Shown: positions 38,101-51,815, counted from the first letter of the stretch. The stretch: DNA of 64,000 nt from Ustulina deusta (GCA_023159155.1 JAJNNX010000053.1:124001-188000), one strand, 5' to 3'. The notes: generated by a model from the sequence alone, not told the origin. Numbers and translations are program-made.

Positions 38101-41100
38101 GGGCATTGTCACCTGCCTCTCAGATAGGCACAGTATGGCAATTATGAGTGTAGGCTCTATTTGGACGAGACAATCGTATTGGCGAAGCAATCAGACCGCG
38201 GTCCATAATTACATAGTACTATGCCAGTGAAACATCCCATGCACATTACATATAGTGCGAGGTGCATGATCTGTCGGGGTAAACTGTCAGATGCGTGCCG
38301 TTAAAAGATGGAGGTCCTTTCTACTGGGTTGTTCTCTCCAATGATTCTGTGCACAATATCCCCATAGCTTTTGTGTAATCGGCGATTTTTACGTCGGTTT
38401 TAGTGTCACATCTCGTCATCCTACAGACCGGCTAGCATATACATCTGCTCGAATTATTAAAATGTACTTCCTCATGGGAGAACCGTGACTAGGAGAGAAG
38501 TCCTACTCCTATTTTACTGTGAGCAATCTTGTTTTCTTACTACCTGAAATGGGACACACCAAATCTAATAACCAATTGGCCGACCTTGTTGGGCGGCTGC
38601 ATTGGCCGAATATTGCAATGACCACATGATACGTAGGCTAGGTGACCAGCTAGCCTGTGTGAATGGTATGCAAGTGTAAGATTTCTCTAAAATTTGCTTC
38701 TCAGCTCTAGTTTTATTATTTGCTGTAACTTTAGTGTGTTAACATAGATTCATCTAGAACTCAACCTCCTTGTTTTATTCATGAAACAGTGATACTCGTA
38801 GTTCCCGCTGTATCGCTGTACTGTGCATGGCCTCCTATTTGTTGGCAAGTTCCTGATTAGGGGCTTTATTATGAACCACGCATACCATCAACCGCAAAGG
38901 CTATTAGGTATTTTATTGCCATCGCCCTACCGGGAAGAACTGGGACGAGAAGGCGACGATTATGATCATCATCGCTAGTACCCTGATTATCTACCCTCAT
39001 GTGTAGCTGCCTGGTGTCTCCCTGGGGTCTACACTACACACATCAGATGCGAACATGCGTCATGCTGCAAAAGTTGTATGTAGTCTATATACGACCTTAT
39101 GATGCCAAGCAGGAGGCCCAAATATGACCGTACCTGTTAAATTACATCTCACAATGAATATTGGCGGCGACATTCCTCTGTAAAATATGCTACCTACCCA
39201 ATACGAGGTCTCCAAGCTAGAATACGAGGGTGTTGGGATACCTATTACTAATTTTCAAAAATGACACAGAGACGCAGCGTAATCGTGATATTGAGGCTAA
39301 TAAACTGGAACCCGTCAGCTTTTAGCCCTTCAGTAAGAAATCTTTTGTACCGCGTTGTGCTAGATTCTGCTTACATTTATTTCCACTTTTGCTCTCTTTT
39401 TTTTATGCTTTCGTGCAGCACTATTTTAGAATTCTTGTGTAAGATTTGGACCGAGTAGTAGTCTAAGACTTACAACGAGCAAGAGCATGCGTGAAGAAAT
39501 ATCGTGTTACCTGGCCCGGAAGTAGAGTGAATAGAAAACAACAATGTAAGTGGGTCTCACCTCGGGACTCGTTCCGAGCTGTCTAAACTGTGTGATGGTG
39601 ATATTGTGACGATGATACAGCGCTCCCCCCTCTGCATCCTGCCACGCTTTCCCGGATGCCACGCCTCTTGTCAATCGAATTAATTGGCTATAAAAATATA
39701 TTGAGATCACATGCGCTAGTCCACTTCATTCTGATAGACAGGAGGACAGAAAACAACAACCAGGATTGCCCAGGATTGCCCAGGTTACTCCCCCCTCTCC
39801 TCCTTCTATCCATATAAACTCCGAGACGAGTCAAGCCATTGTACGTACGTGACACAACGTCTTTGGAGGGTGCATCCGGCGCTGTTTGTCTCTTGTATTC
39901 TCCGTAGGAACACGAGACAAAGCGGTGTCCACGCATCATGCGTCCCTTTCTGCCCTTCCTCAAGGTGGGTCACTGCAGCAATCGGTACACAGATGTGTAG
40001 GACAAATATCAATAACACCTGGTCTGGGTGGATGGTGAGACACTAGGAAAAGTAGTATACATGCCATGACGATCAAGGCCGTTAGGCCGAGAGGTTATGG
40101 TAACAATCACAGTGGATAATCTAACAGTCCCCAGCCGGAATGTCCACCATCGCAACCAAGGTATGGCTTTGGGGGAGAACCTAGCGAGATTGTCTGTCTA
40201 TGGAAGCCTTTTTCCCTGGGAAAGGAATAGTGAAGTAGTTCATAAACCTCTAGCGTCTGACGTGTCCCATATGTATCGAGTGTGCAGAACCGATCTCGGG
40301 GCTTTATATTCAAACCTAGAATGTTCAGGGTCGAGGTGAATGAGTTGGGTGATGATTAGGCCTCAGAACTCGTGGCGTATGAAAGCGACAACTGGCTCTC
40401 AACATTATCCATCTGCCTAACACTGTAGTTGCAGCTAATATTAATCCAGAGCTGAGATAGCATACCCAAATAATGACCCTCTGGTCACCCATCACGACTC
40501 TAACGGGAATACCCTCTACAGGTTAGTAGTATTAAACTCCGCTGGCGTGCTAGGCACGCCTAAGGGATTGCCAGTTCGCGCCCAAACATGCTTCGGAGAC
40601 CGGCCACGAGGATATTCCATCCAGCATGGGAAAATCAAGTGACGTAAAACACATCACTAAGCCACGCTAGCTCGTCAGTAGCAACATCGGCTCGAGAATA
40701 TATACGCTAATAAAGAGTCTTGGCCTAGTCACCCAAAGTGTGAGGGGAGATAGAACACGTTTGAGGACGCTAGTTTCATATGGGCAAGGAATTTGGTATA
40801 CGTAATCCGCGGGAGTTGAGGTGGAATTGGCACTTTGTGTAGCGAACTTTCAAGATATCTATATCACTCCTTATGTGTAATTGATAATTAGCCCACCCAG
40901 GAGTATTTAACACCAGACAGTAGGCATATGGCCACCTTCACCATGAAATGTGATCTGCGCATCTTAAGGCGGGGTCAACGTCGGTCAGTTAGTTGATACT
41001 AGCCCTTATATATGTTGTTGTACACTCCGCAAACCTAATCGAATGCGATCACAAAGGTCATTCAGGTATAATTCCAGGATGGGTTGCTCTGAAAAATAGT

Positions 41101-44100
41101 TCCTCTGCGAACTGGGGGGGTAGGTCCTTGATGAAACTCTTCCCAGCGACTAGGGCTAGAGTCTTATTCTCGACTCTACGCCATGCTCTATATTGTTTTA
41201 ATCTAACAATTATCACTACTGCAGTTATTTTTCTTCCTTATCCAGCTAAGGGATGAGACGAATAAATTGCTTCTTGTCTACAAGCTCCGCGACACAGAAT
41301 TTGGAGCTTTTAGATCTATGCATTTTGCTCATTTAACGTCTGTTTCTAGGATTCAAATAGACTAGCATTAAGGGAAAAACCGAGACACTGCACTATATCT
41401 TCACCAATGATGACTACTTCATGAGGTGTGAGTAGTCCAAGCCATACGCAGAAGCAAAGCCCGAGAATCTTGGGAACATAGAAAATAATGTTCCGAAACT
41501 CGATGGGGGGATAATACATGTTGACTAAAGTAACTAGCTTCCATTTTTTTCATCGAGATAGTACTACACCATCCGTAACAATGTGTTTAACGGTGTAAAA
41601 GCTAGTATAGGCACTTTCAAGAGTCTTCGCTGCCTTGTTTTTGGTTACTTCGAGTAGCAGAAATCTCTACAGAAATCTCTATTTGAGGCGACATTCACAC
41701 CTTACAAAACATGCACATTCTCTATCGTGAGGCTCGGATTATCATGTAAGTCGCTGAACAATTCACGCCTACTGAAGTTGAGCATAGCCGTCCTGAGTTT
41801 TAGGCACCATTGGTTGAGTACGGCAATAGAACTAGCCCCCCCCCCAAAAGTGAATAACGTCTAACACCCGCCTCGCCCCAAAACCTCTCTTCGAATTCAC
41901 CGTGTATTGAATAATGAGAGAAATGGCCTCGGAATTTTGCACGATGAGACCCCTAGAGATTCCTTCAAATATCAATTACTGACCCTCGGCATTGTTGGAC
42001 TGCTGCTCAATACACACTCATCGATGATCAACAAGAAGCATAGGTCGCCAGACCGGTATTTTCTGCAGACCAATTGCCAAGCAGTGAGGATGGTTTGCAC
42101 ACCTTGCTCTTTGGTCAGCTTTTGTACTGGAAAAATGCTGCCGAGGTACAACCCTTCCTAGAAGCTTTAGAAGATGCCTGGCTCTTATGTCATACCCCTT
42201 CTACAAAATAATGGTCTATCCGCTAGAGTAGGCCGTGCCCCCTCAATTTTCTGGCAAATGTCCTTAAGATAGAGGGGAAGGCAGCGTTGTAAAGTGTTCT
42301 ACGTGATCAAAAGATCATTCTTTTTATTTTATTCCACGGGATTAACACTTGCACTCTCCCCCCTGCTCCCTGAACTCTTTGATGTCTTCCAATAAAACGA
42401 GGACTAACTCCAGGCGCCCCAGTGGGGATTTTCGGACGATCCGCTATATTCCGGCGTCACATACGCGCAATATAATTCTGTCATCATTTTGGCAGCCGGT
42501 CAGATAGAAACGTTGAGTAGGGGGGACGTTACACTAGCCGAGCGATGTCCCTTGACCTATTACTTTGCAAGAACAGTAGACGAGCCAATACAGTCAGGAT
42601 ATTGTTTTCTCATAAGACCATAGCAGTAGCGACCAACCGCGTGCAGATTTTACACGAGTTGATGCATGCGGCTATGCTTGCAAGGGTGAAGCTCGGCTTC
42701 GCTCCAGAGGACCCGACCACACCCTGGGATTTCGGCATAGGGACTGCAAGTTGGCCGTCATCACGATTGCTCAAGCATCTTGATATAAACACGGGGGGAA
42801 TCCAGGACTGATGACGTTCTACTCGTCATACAGTTTATAACGTTTGACCAGATAACTCAAATAGGGTACGCTCTGGAGCACCACATATTTAGCGGTGTAT
42901 ATCTATTGAATTGTAAGATATATTCCTAGCTTCTAAATTCAACCCAGCTCTTTCCCAAGACGTTCTCAAAATGACTACATAATATAGACCGTTACCAAGT
43001 CAGAATCACCGATAGCTTCATTGCAACAATCCCTTGGCGTGAGGGGGAGAGAGTATACTTGCTATCTGCAATACAGACACACAAAGTGCACATCCCATGG
43101 AATATATCACCGGAGCTAGCCTATTATAGATCAACTTGACGAACATAGTAGGCTCAGATATAAGACAGGCGAACACCTAGTATTTTCAGGAGGTCTAGAA
43201 TCAGGAATTGGTTAAGGGCTGGCGCTGTATACTTCAAGTATGATATTTCAATACTTCTGGAACAACCCGAGCATCCTCTGAAACAGCGATGATTTCCCTA
43301 TAGAAATATACTCCTTTCAATCAGGACTCCTTATGACCGGAATGTATGCCATCCACCGAGATATAACTGTTGATGACATGAACATTTCAAATGGTGAAGT
43401 CTATCCTGGGGAGGCTGAAATGAGTGAGTTATAATCAGTGACAATAACTATCTTGGCTTAGTCAGGTTGAGGTCAGAGTTAGGCAAGAATCCATTGTTCA
43501 AGCTAGGCGAGTATCTGGATCCCTCATACACTGGAAGTTTGTGAGGACTTCAAAGAAGTCATCACTAATTCTTGGATGTTAACGAAGACCAGTCATGGCA
43601 ACACTGTGAGTCACCGTGGAAGAGTGCACCTAGCGGCGTAAGTAGTTCCCGGGATCACTTCTATCTTGTTTTCGCAACCTTAGGGATATATAAGCTCCAT
43701 TTCCGACCCGTAGTGCTCCGGAAGCTTCTCCTGGTTCCAGAACTCACAGATCACACCCTTGGTACGGGCTTCTAAACCCAATCACCCCTGGAGGCTGCCT
43801 GGATTGCTAAACCTGTCAACTTAGTCTTACTTGTGAGTATGTCTTTGAGAAGCTTATCATTTCTTAATTATAAAGAAAACTCCAACTGGCAAAACACCGA
43901 GTTTACATTCGTCCTTAAGTAAAAGACTTCCACGGCTACCGCCTTCGAATATCATTCCGACGACTATGGAATGAACCAGCATGGCGAAAATGTACCATAA
44001 AAGCGGCAGTTAGCTTCTCGATGACATCGACCACATCGATAATCTCGATAAGGTGCGCGACGTGCTCCGACTTCTAAGTAGGCGCGCAAATCTCGAAACC

Positions 44101-47100
44101 ATGGATCTTTGAGATTCTGAGAATGCTTGGAAAATTAGGGCGTCAAGGAAGAGAATTGAGGCAGGCCAGCATCTCATCATGTCCAATTCGCCCTTTGATA
44201 GGCCTTGAGAACATGAGAGTAGCGTTATTGGGCCAAGGGATTTTCTACTGCTATGAACGCGCTACAGGCTCCCCTGCCCTCTAAAACCTTCTGCCAAAGG
44301 TTAATGAGTGGGATGCGGCGAATTAAGCATGGGGGAAGTCGCGCCTCTGGTTACAATAAGCATAACATATGGGCTTCTACAAAGTTCGTCCGAGCCGGAG
44401 CGATATCAATGCGATGGCCTCCTTTCAGTTTCCCTGTTAATATTCAGAGTAGCTCGACCCAGTATTTGAAGAATGGTTGGAAAGAGTAGATACAGACTTG
44501 ATGTCTTTCTCTCAGTGCCTAGTTTACGCCTCGATGATACGTAGAGTAATGTGTTTTTGAATAATGATAGAGGAATATTGTATAATTGAGATTCGGTCCA
44601 CCGATGCCTAAAGCTCGGAGACGGACTGTAATCACGGCGTAGATTTCTTCGGTCGTGTTTGAGAAAAGCGATAGAACATCGAGGGAGAGTACACGAGAAA
44701 TCTATACTACCAAGTGCCGAGGACCTGCCACAGACATTGCCTTTATTAGGCATTAACACTATCCGAATGATTGTCTTGTTTACCCCTTAGCAAGTTTCAC
44801 ACAGCAGGGAGTTCTGGGTTGAGGGAGACGTATCGTACACTCTGGGACTTGCATGCGATGGTGAACTTACAACTTTGAAGGGTGGGATACTATATACTAG
44901 AACACTAGAGCACTGACAGCCTGGTGCCCGGGTGCGCTTTCGCCTTTTGAATGCCCAGTGGCATATAAGCAAATATCTTACCTCAAATATGGAACCGTAG
45001 ATAGGACTAGCGAGTAGCTAACAGTGCCTGAGATTTAAAAGTTAAATTGTTTACATGATTGATATAAGTAAATACTAGGTGCGGAATAGACACGTCTATT
45101 CTTATCGGTATATATATTCAGTTGGCTGCTGTTCACCGTCAAGATACTAGCAAGCTTTTTATGATTACAGGCGATTTCGTCTAAGCGACATAACTTCACT
45201 GAAAAGCTACATGGTAATATGGATTAGGCTCGCTAGTAACATGACTGTCCTCCATGGAGTTGCAGTGTTATGTGGAGGAAGGCGGTCACCTGGGTGCTCG
45301 TCAGCAGAGCGTTTCGGCATATTTTGGGGGAGTGCCAAGGTGATGGCCGCCAGGTCCATCAAGAGCTTCCCGATATACTTGGTACTCTAGATACAAGATC
45401 CTGAGCGACCTAGGGGCGTCAAACCTAGCCAAGCATGCATTGCTCAAAGTACACGAACTGGCGAATCCATTGCTTTGCGTTTGGTGACCTCAACTAGCTT
45501 CACCTCCTATTCAGCAATAAACCCAAAGGTTCGGACTTTGCGATTTGATCTTAAATTCGCCATCGCAGGCGCTGGTACACCTGAAACAACAGGTGAGATA
45601 GGGATACAACGGGCAGAGAAATCTGTAAATGTTGGAACATGGTCTTAATTAAGCGCGATCCCGTATACAAGTGCCACCAAGGTGGATAAATGTCTTAATG
45701 ACCGTAGAGCAAATCCCCATCGTTGATCTAGATAATCCCAGGTCAGAAGAAATTCTTAATACAATTCGTCAGTAGTATGAAAACTGCAAATATAGATGTA
45801 ACATCCTCATAGTTGTAGGGCTTAGCAGGAGACTTCATAGGGAGGGCTAAATAACGGGAACAATTAGAGGAACTAGATATTGGCGGTTGACGAGGCGAGG
45901 AAGTAGGTAAGAAAAAAGAGCAGGGAATGTGAGCTGTGGCTATACCTTGGGTGAATCCAAAGCAATTTTCACGTCCAATTAGCTCCGGATAAAAGTTAGT
46001 CTACCTAATCAATATCTCAGCAAGCCAAATCAGCCTTTACAAAACACAGTCAAAGCGAGCCGCAACGAGGTAAAGGCAGACTCCAGTCATTTTGTCTTCC
46101 ATTAAAAACGAGGGCACAAGGTTTAACTAACAGTTGATACACCAAGTGGAGGGCAGAAAGATGAAGGATAATTTGTCTATAGCAATTAAGGTGGAACGTT
46201 GATGATGCTTGAAAAGGTCCTAAAAACTTTTAATATATAATTGTAGCTGGCGGTTTTCTTATTGATGCAGAGAAGCTGACGTTAAGTTTGGGAAATAGAG
46301 TGGACCAAAATATGAACGCATTAGGTTAGTATCTCCTAAATAGGCTGCTCATGTCCCTTGCAATTCTGGTCTTTTGAGGCTGCTGAACCGCCATGCCATA
46401 CCTAAGTACCTACTAGGTAGCCACCGCTGCCAGCCAAAAGAGTCTGCGGGTCGCGGGCTCGACCCGGAGCGTGAGCGGGGAGGGTGGACACAGGGGCTCC
46501 CCTTCAGCTATAAATCTACGCCGAAACCCGTCGTAGCGTAGGCTTAGGGTTTATTCTACAGAAGTTGAAAGCTGTAAAAGAGAGAGGTACTAGGTATGTA
46601 CTGTACCTACTAGGTAGGTTGCTTAGGTATCGGGAAGTGATCCACACCTAGAAATTACTAGATCTGGACATATTTACAGGGACCCCGACCACTCACAGGA
46701 AGGGACCCGTTCTTACGGTACCTGCCTAGTAAGTAGGCAGTGAGCGAATTTGAGCAGGAAAACAAGGGAACAGGACACCGGCTGGCTGGAGGCTTGGGTA
46801 GTTAGCGTACCTAGTCTACACAGGTACCCATTGAATGAAGTAAGAGCACGTTTCTTTATTACCACTGCCATCAGTATCATCCATATGCTGAGAGGCGCCC
46901 ATAATCTGTCGCTTGTGTGTGTGGTGCCTACTCAATCGCTGTTGTAACACCCGGAAGACGACTTTCAGGTCCTGTCAACCTACATCACTCCGAGTCTCTC
47001 TAGATACCGTTGTCACCTTAACCTACAAGAGTCAACACATCAACACCTTTCCCTAGCAAATATCTTTTCGAGTGCTGCTATATTTCCTTGATTTAAAACG

Positions 47101-47262
47101 AGTGTTCGGGTCTAAGACAAACGCCAAGTCCACGCTCCATAGCAACGCCCACTGACCCGAGAATCTACAATACCAGCCCATTCCTCGCCGTCCATCTCAA
47201 AACGAGTCAAGAGCTCGGTATCCGATTCTACAGACTCATAGAAAAGGCCGCAACTAAACAAA
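35125..47262. other. Gene-poor region of about 12.1 kb, partly decayed coding sequence
   Basis: No intact gene is supported. Short open frames (up to about 115 codons) are scattered on both strands without domains. Between about 41.9 and 44.3 kb several protein-like stretches follow each other on the plus strand but are broken by stops and frame changes; these are listed as a possible pseudogene. TAGGTA-type motifs are dense at 35925-35942, 46405-46425, 46595-46635 and 46715-46740, the last ones upstream of the copper-transporter gene. Confidence 0.5.
41907..44260 (+). pseudogene. Possible decayed protein-coding region, family not recognised
   Basis: Several plus-strand stretches read like protein but none forms a gene. 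Around 41907-41965 a frame reads GILHDETPRDSF; a different frame then runs with one internal stop to about 42206 and includes GLHTLLFGQLLYW and EVQPFLEALEDAWLLC. An 88-codon frame occupies 42545-42811. At 43339-43415 a frame contains IHRDITVDD followed by ISNGEVY, resembling a kinase catalytic loop that has lost its Asn and DFG residues. At 44010-44250 a frame with only two stops reads LLDDIDHIDNLDKVRDVLRLL and continues with charged sequence. Order and spacing could be exons or relics of one or several genes. I do not assign a function. Chance open frames are possible, hence low confidence. Confidence 0.25.
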
Positions 47263-47889
47263 ATGGCACACAACCACGATGAAATGGACATGGGCTCGTC
47301 GTCGTCATCGCATGACTCGGGGCACATGTCCGTCTTCAATAACGAGATGATGACGGCCCTCTACTCCTATGCCTGGACGCCCTCGACTGCGGGTGCGTAT
47401 GCGGGCACCATCATATTCCTGATCTTTCTCGGCGCATTCTTCCGATTCTTGCTGGCAGGCAAGGCGATGGCGGAGGCGCGGTGGCTAGACGCCGAGATGA
47501 AGCGCCGCTACGTTGTCGTGCAAGGCAAGCTGCCTGTGTCGGAACAGCTCTCCCGCGACGATCTCTCTAAGCAAGTAACACTCACCGAGAACGGAGTCGA
47601 GGAGAACGTCTTTGTTGTCCAGCGCAGAGAGCAGATCCACCGACCCTTTAGACTATCCATCGACCCTCTACGTGCCGCCTTTGATACCTTGATTACGGGC
47701 GTTGGATATCTACTGTAAGAAGACTCCTGCTACTCTGACGATCCGGAAGCTGTATCGCGCTAATTTCGTTTGTGTAGCATGTTGGCTGTCATGACGCTGA
47801 ACGTGGGTTATTTTCTGGCCGTGTTGGGTGGTACATTCCTCGGCAGCCTGCTTGTGGGCAGGTTCTACACCGGATCTAGCGAGCATTGA
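47263..47889 (+). CDS. Ctr-type copper transporter
   Basis: High-affinity Cu(I) transporter family of the plasma or vacuolar membrane; members form trimers with a Met-lined pore. Exons 47263-47714 and 47778-47889 (intron 63 nt, GTAAGA...TTTGTGTAG) give 187 residues. The N-terminus is rich in Met and His (MAHNHDEMDMG, HDSGHMS, NEMM), the usual copper-binding arrangement. TM1 is at about residues 41-64 (GAYAGTIIFLIFLGAFFRFLL). A cytosolic loop of roughly 75 residues follows. Splicing yields TM2 with the family's MxxxM motif (MLAVM) and NVGYF, and TM3 with the GxxxG packing motif (GGTFLGSLLVG). The protein ends FYTGSSEH. The ATG context is ACAAAATGG. Only whether it serves the plasma membrane or the vacuole is unclear. 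It lies 213 bp upstream of the retrotransposon's left LTR. Confidence 0.93.
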
Positions 47890-48102
47890 GGAGGGCAGTG
47901 CGATCAAACAGTATTTGCACGACACAGTCGGGGATGAGCTTCCGTCCTGGAAGCACGCCAACCGAGAGATGGGAGTACGAACGATCACGAAGCAACGGCC
48001 GCTCGTTACGGAAGCGAGGCGAGAACCATAATACCTGATCAACGGGGCTCGGTCAAAACATGCACAGGAATGGATAGATGGACTACAACTGGGCTGGGCA
48101 GT

Positions 48103-48257
48103 TGAAAATGAGTATATATAGTAGGTGTATAGTATTGTATATTGTATTAAGGAACAAGTCTAGGTATAGTTGGATGAGGTGGTACTTTTACAATATATAG
48201 TGGATACGTATGGGGCGTAGTACCTAGCTATCTTTTTTATTTGCCTCCTGATTTTTA
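48103..48257 (-). repeat. Left LTR (3' LTR of the copia element)
   Basis: This 155-bp sequence aligns without gaps to 55034-55188. On the plus strand it starts TGAAAATGAG and ends GATTTTTA, so the expected terminal CA has become TA. About 17 differences from the other LTR are all transitions. The adjoining internal AAATAAAAGTA on the minus strand is a plausible polypurine tract remnant. Confidence 0.9.
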
Positions 48258-49429
48258 TACTTTTATTTGAACTATACGTATTTATATAAGGTTATTACTA
48301 ATTTGTTTTTTTAATTGTTTTTTGTTATGCTTAGAGTTGTATGTAATTTTAGAAGCGTATATTTTTGATTTTTTAATAAGGTAAATTTTTTAGCTTTGTT
48401 TATTTTAATACTTTTAGTAAAAAGTTTGATAAGTATTTTTTTTTGTTGCTTTGACTTGTGTTTGTATTATATTAAATGTATGCTTTTTTTATGTTTTTTT
48501 TTTTTTTAAAGTATTTAATAAAGGTGCGTTGTTTTTTGAAAAATATTTTGTTTTAGTAATTAGATTTTATAACTTTTACTGGATCGCAGTTCTATATTAG
48601 GATATATTTTTTTTTTGATTTTTTTATTTTAATAATAGCGATTATAAAGATGTGCTATTTTTTGGTTTTCTATTGGTTTTTTATTATAAGTCCGTTTAGA
48701 ATACTAAATATTCTAATTTTAAAGTAGTGTTTATTTATATTAACGGGTTTAGCAAAGTAATTAAAAAAATTTTTAGTTTGAGCGTTTGGTATATAGTTTG
48801 TTTAGTTTATTTTGTTTTGTTTGTTATAAAAAGAGATAAATTAAAAGTATACGTATAGGATTGTTTTGTGTTTTTATTTTAGTTCTAGATATTTTAGAAT
48901 AAGGGTTAGTTCTGGTTATGTTTAAAATTGTTTTAGGAAATTTTTAATTTTAGAGCCTAGCGTTTTTGGGTCTAATAGGGGTTTATTAAGATTTATTAGT
49001 AATTTTATTATAGTTGAGGGTAAAAGGAAAGAGTTTGTGAGTAGTGTTGATGTTTTAAGTGTTTTTTTTTATTGTGGTTTTTTATTTTTTAGGGTAGGGC
49101 TTTAGTATTAGTAAAAGGGTCTTTTATAGGGTAGAGGTTAATGATATTAGTTAATTAGTTTGTAAATAGTATTAATTAAATTGTAATAAAATAGAAGATC
49201 TAATAGAGTATAAATATTTGGTATATTTTTTATAGGGTGTAAGTAGTTATAGTTTAAAAAGGGTATTAGTAATTCTAGAGTTCTTTAAAATAGGACGCTT
49301 TAAAAGGTAAGAGCTCTGTTAGATTAGCTATATAAGATTTATAAAAGTGTTTTAAAGTAGCAAGGGTTTTAATAAATAATTTATAAAACTTATAAAGCAT
49401 AAATTTAGCTATTTTTTTTATTTGTTTTA

Positions 49430-51815
49430 TAACCGGAGGCCTAGAGCGTTTTAAAATATAATAAATTTGTTTTATAGTAGTGGTTTAGTAAAGCCATTAG
49501 CTATTTGTTTAAATGTATAAATCTATTTAAAATTAATATTTTTTTGCTATATGGCTTTTTTATAGAAAGCTTGTTATATAGGAATATGTTTTATTTTGTT
49601 GTAGAATTGCGGGTTTTTTGCTATAACTATTGCTTTTTGATTGTTTTTGTATATAATAGTAGCGGTTATTTTTTTTTTTAAAGCGTTTAATTTAAATAGT
49701 AGTTGTTAAAGCTATATAGATTTTTTTGTAGCTTATGTCTATTCTATTAGTTTTAACTTGCAAAAAGATAGGGTAGTGCTTTGTTATTTTTTAGAGCTTT
49801 AATTAATAGTACTGCTTTTTATATTAAAAATATATTTTACTATTAAATGTTTGGTTTGAGTATAGCTAGCCTAGTTAGTATTAGTTTATCCTACTAAATC
49901 TTGCAGTTCTTTTTAATAGTATAGTTTTAGGTTAATAGTGCTATATAAATAATATAGCACTTGCCTAGCTGCTTTTATATGTGCTATTATAGGGTTTTTT
50001 ATATATTTGCTTAAATAGGAAACAGTATATACTATGTTTAGTTTAGTACTAAGCATGGCATATATTAGGCAGCTAATAGTTTTTGTATACTATTAAGTGT
50101 TATTTTTGGGGGCCTTGTAATTGTTTGCTAGTTCTAGAATTTTGTTTATATTAATAGGTGTAGTAATTATATATGCTTTTTATTAGCCTAGTTCTTTAAT
50201 TATTTTTTTTAAGTAGGCTTTTTAACTAAGGAGGATAGTTTTATTTTTTTAGTTCTAAGTAATAGCTATACTAAGGTAGAAGGAGTATAGCTCTAGATCT
50301 TGTATTTTAAATCTTTTTAATAATGCCTTTTTGATTTTGTTGATTTTTTTTTTTAAAAGTCCTACTATTAATAGGTTATTAATATAAATAGCTATATATA
50401 TGTGCCCTTTAGTAAATATACTAATGTCTAATTCTAGTAGTTTAAAGTTTAGCGTTTTTAAAAAATCGGCTAGTATTTAATACCATACTTTAAAGGCTTG
50501 TTTTAAGCCGTAAAATATTTTGTTTAGCTTGTAGGCTTTATTGGTTCTATTGTTAAATTTAGGTAGTTATTGAATATAAACGTTTTTTTTTATTTTTTTA
50601 TATAGAAAAGCAGTTTTAATGTTTATTTGTTTAATTTTAAGATTTAGAGCTGCAGTAATTATAAAAATAGCCTTATAACTTATTGGTTTTATTACTAAGG
50701 CAAAGGTTTTGTTATAATTTTTGCTAGAGATTTATTTAAAACTTTAAATAATTTATTGTGTTTTATACTTTGTAACTTTTTTGTTAGGGCTTTTTTTGAT
50801 TTTGTAGACCTATTTTCTAGTTATGAGATTTCTGCTAGTGGGTAATTTATAAAATGTTTAGGTCCTATTATTAATAAGTAATTAGTATTCTGTTTTTATA
50901 GTTTTATATTATTTAAGCTATTTAGTGTTTTTTTTAGCTTGTTTATAGTTTTTTAGTTTTATATTTACTACTAGTAATATAAATAATAGTACTATAATAA
51001 TTATTTTAAAAATAGGTAATAAAGTATATAAACTATATTATAAATAATTAAGAACTTATATTTAGGGACGCAAATTATAGTAAGATTGTAGTGCTTTTTG
51101 TATTAGGTTCTTTAGTTTAAAATATAGTAGTACTAGTAGTATATATACTAAAAGTTATTGATTTCTAAAAGGTATTAGAGGTAATAAAGGTGTTTTTATA
51201 TAGGCTGCTAGCATATATAATTTTAGAAGTTCTATAAGTAATAGATCAAAAGTTATTTTTTTTTTTTAGGTAGTTATTTTTATCTTTTTTGTTTTTTTAG
51301 TAGCTTACTTTTGTTTTTGTTTGTTAAGGGGTAATAGTGATCTATAGCGCTTTTTTATTAATTTTTTGGTATTTTTTATTAATATGTAAAAGTATTTTTT
51401 TATAAAAGTAATATTATTAATAGTTATAATAGTAAAATTGTTAAGTCTATAAATAATATAGTTATATGTTTTATTACTTTTGTACTCTAGTATTTTATAA
51501 GGGACAGTTTTTGTTTTTAGTATGTTTGGTTTGTTATTTAATATATAGTTTTTTAGTATACTAAGAGTAACTATATAATAATAGTCTAGCTATTTATTGT
51601 ACTAATTTTTGTATAGTATTAATGCTGTTTTTTTAAAGCGTTGTTTATTCTTAATATAGGTAGCTGTTTAAATATAAATAGGCTAGAAATTTAGTAAAAG
51701 TTTATTTTTTTTTGCTATAACTAGTATTACTTATACTATATCTTTTAGCGTTTAGATAGACTTTTTTGCTTTTTTATTTTGCTAGTGCTACTTTATAGCA
51801 GAGTATTTAATAGTT
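49430..51815 (-). pseudogene. Relic of copia pol (integrase C-part, reverse transcriptase, RNase H)
   Basis: Minus-strand frames keep short family motifs among stops and shifts. At 51781-51740 a QN-K-KAK-K-SI-stop-TL sequence corresponds to the QNG.AER...TL region of copia integrase. At about 50626-50600 INIKTAFLY corresponds to the reverse transcriptase MDVKTAFL motif with Asp changed to Asn. At 50512-50495 YGLKQA is intact. At 50386-50360 YINNLLIVG replaces the catalytic YVDD box, so both catalytic Asp residues are lost. At about 49503-49480 ANGFTKPL, followed by F..F..ALGL, corresponds to the ADGFTKPL end of RNase H. The order integrase, reverse transcriptase, RNase H identifies the Ty1/copia class. 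Confidence 0.85.

Noticed and set aside
40084..40110. GGCCGAGAGGTTATGG, resembling the A box of tRNA-Ser/Leu
   Set aside because: No T-loop or anticodon stem follows in the next 80 bases.
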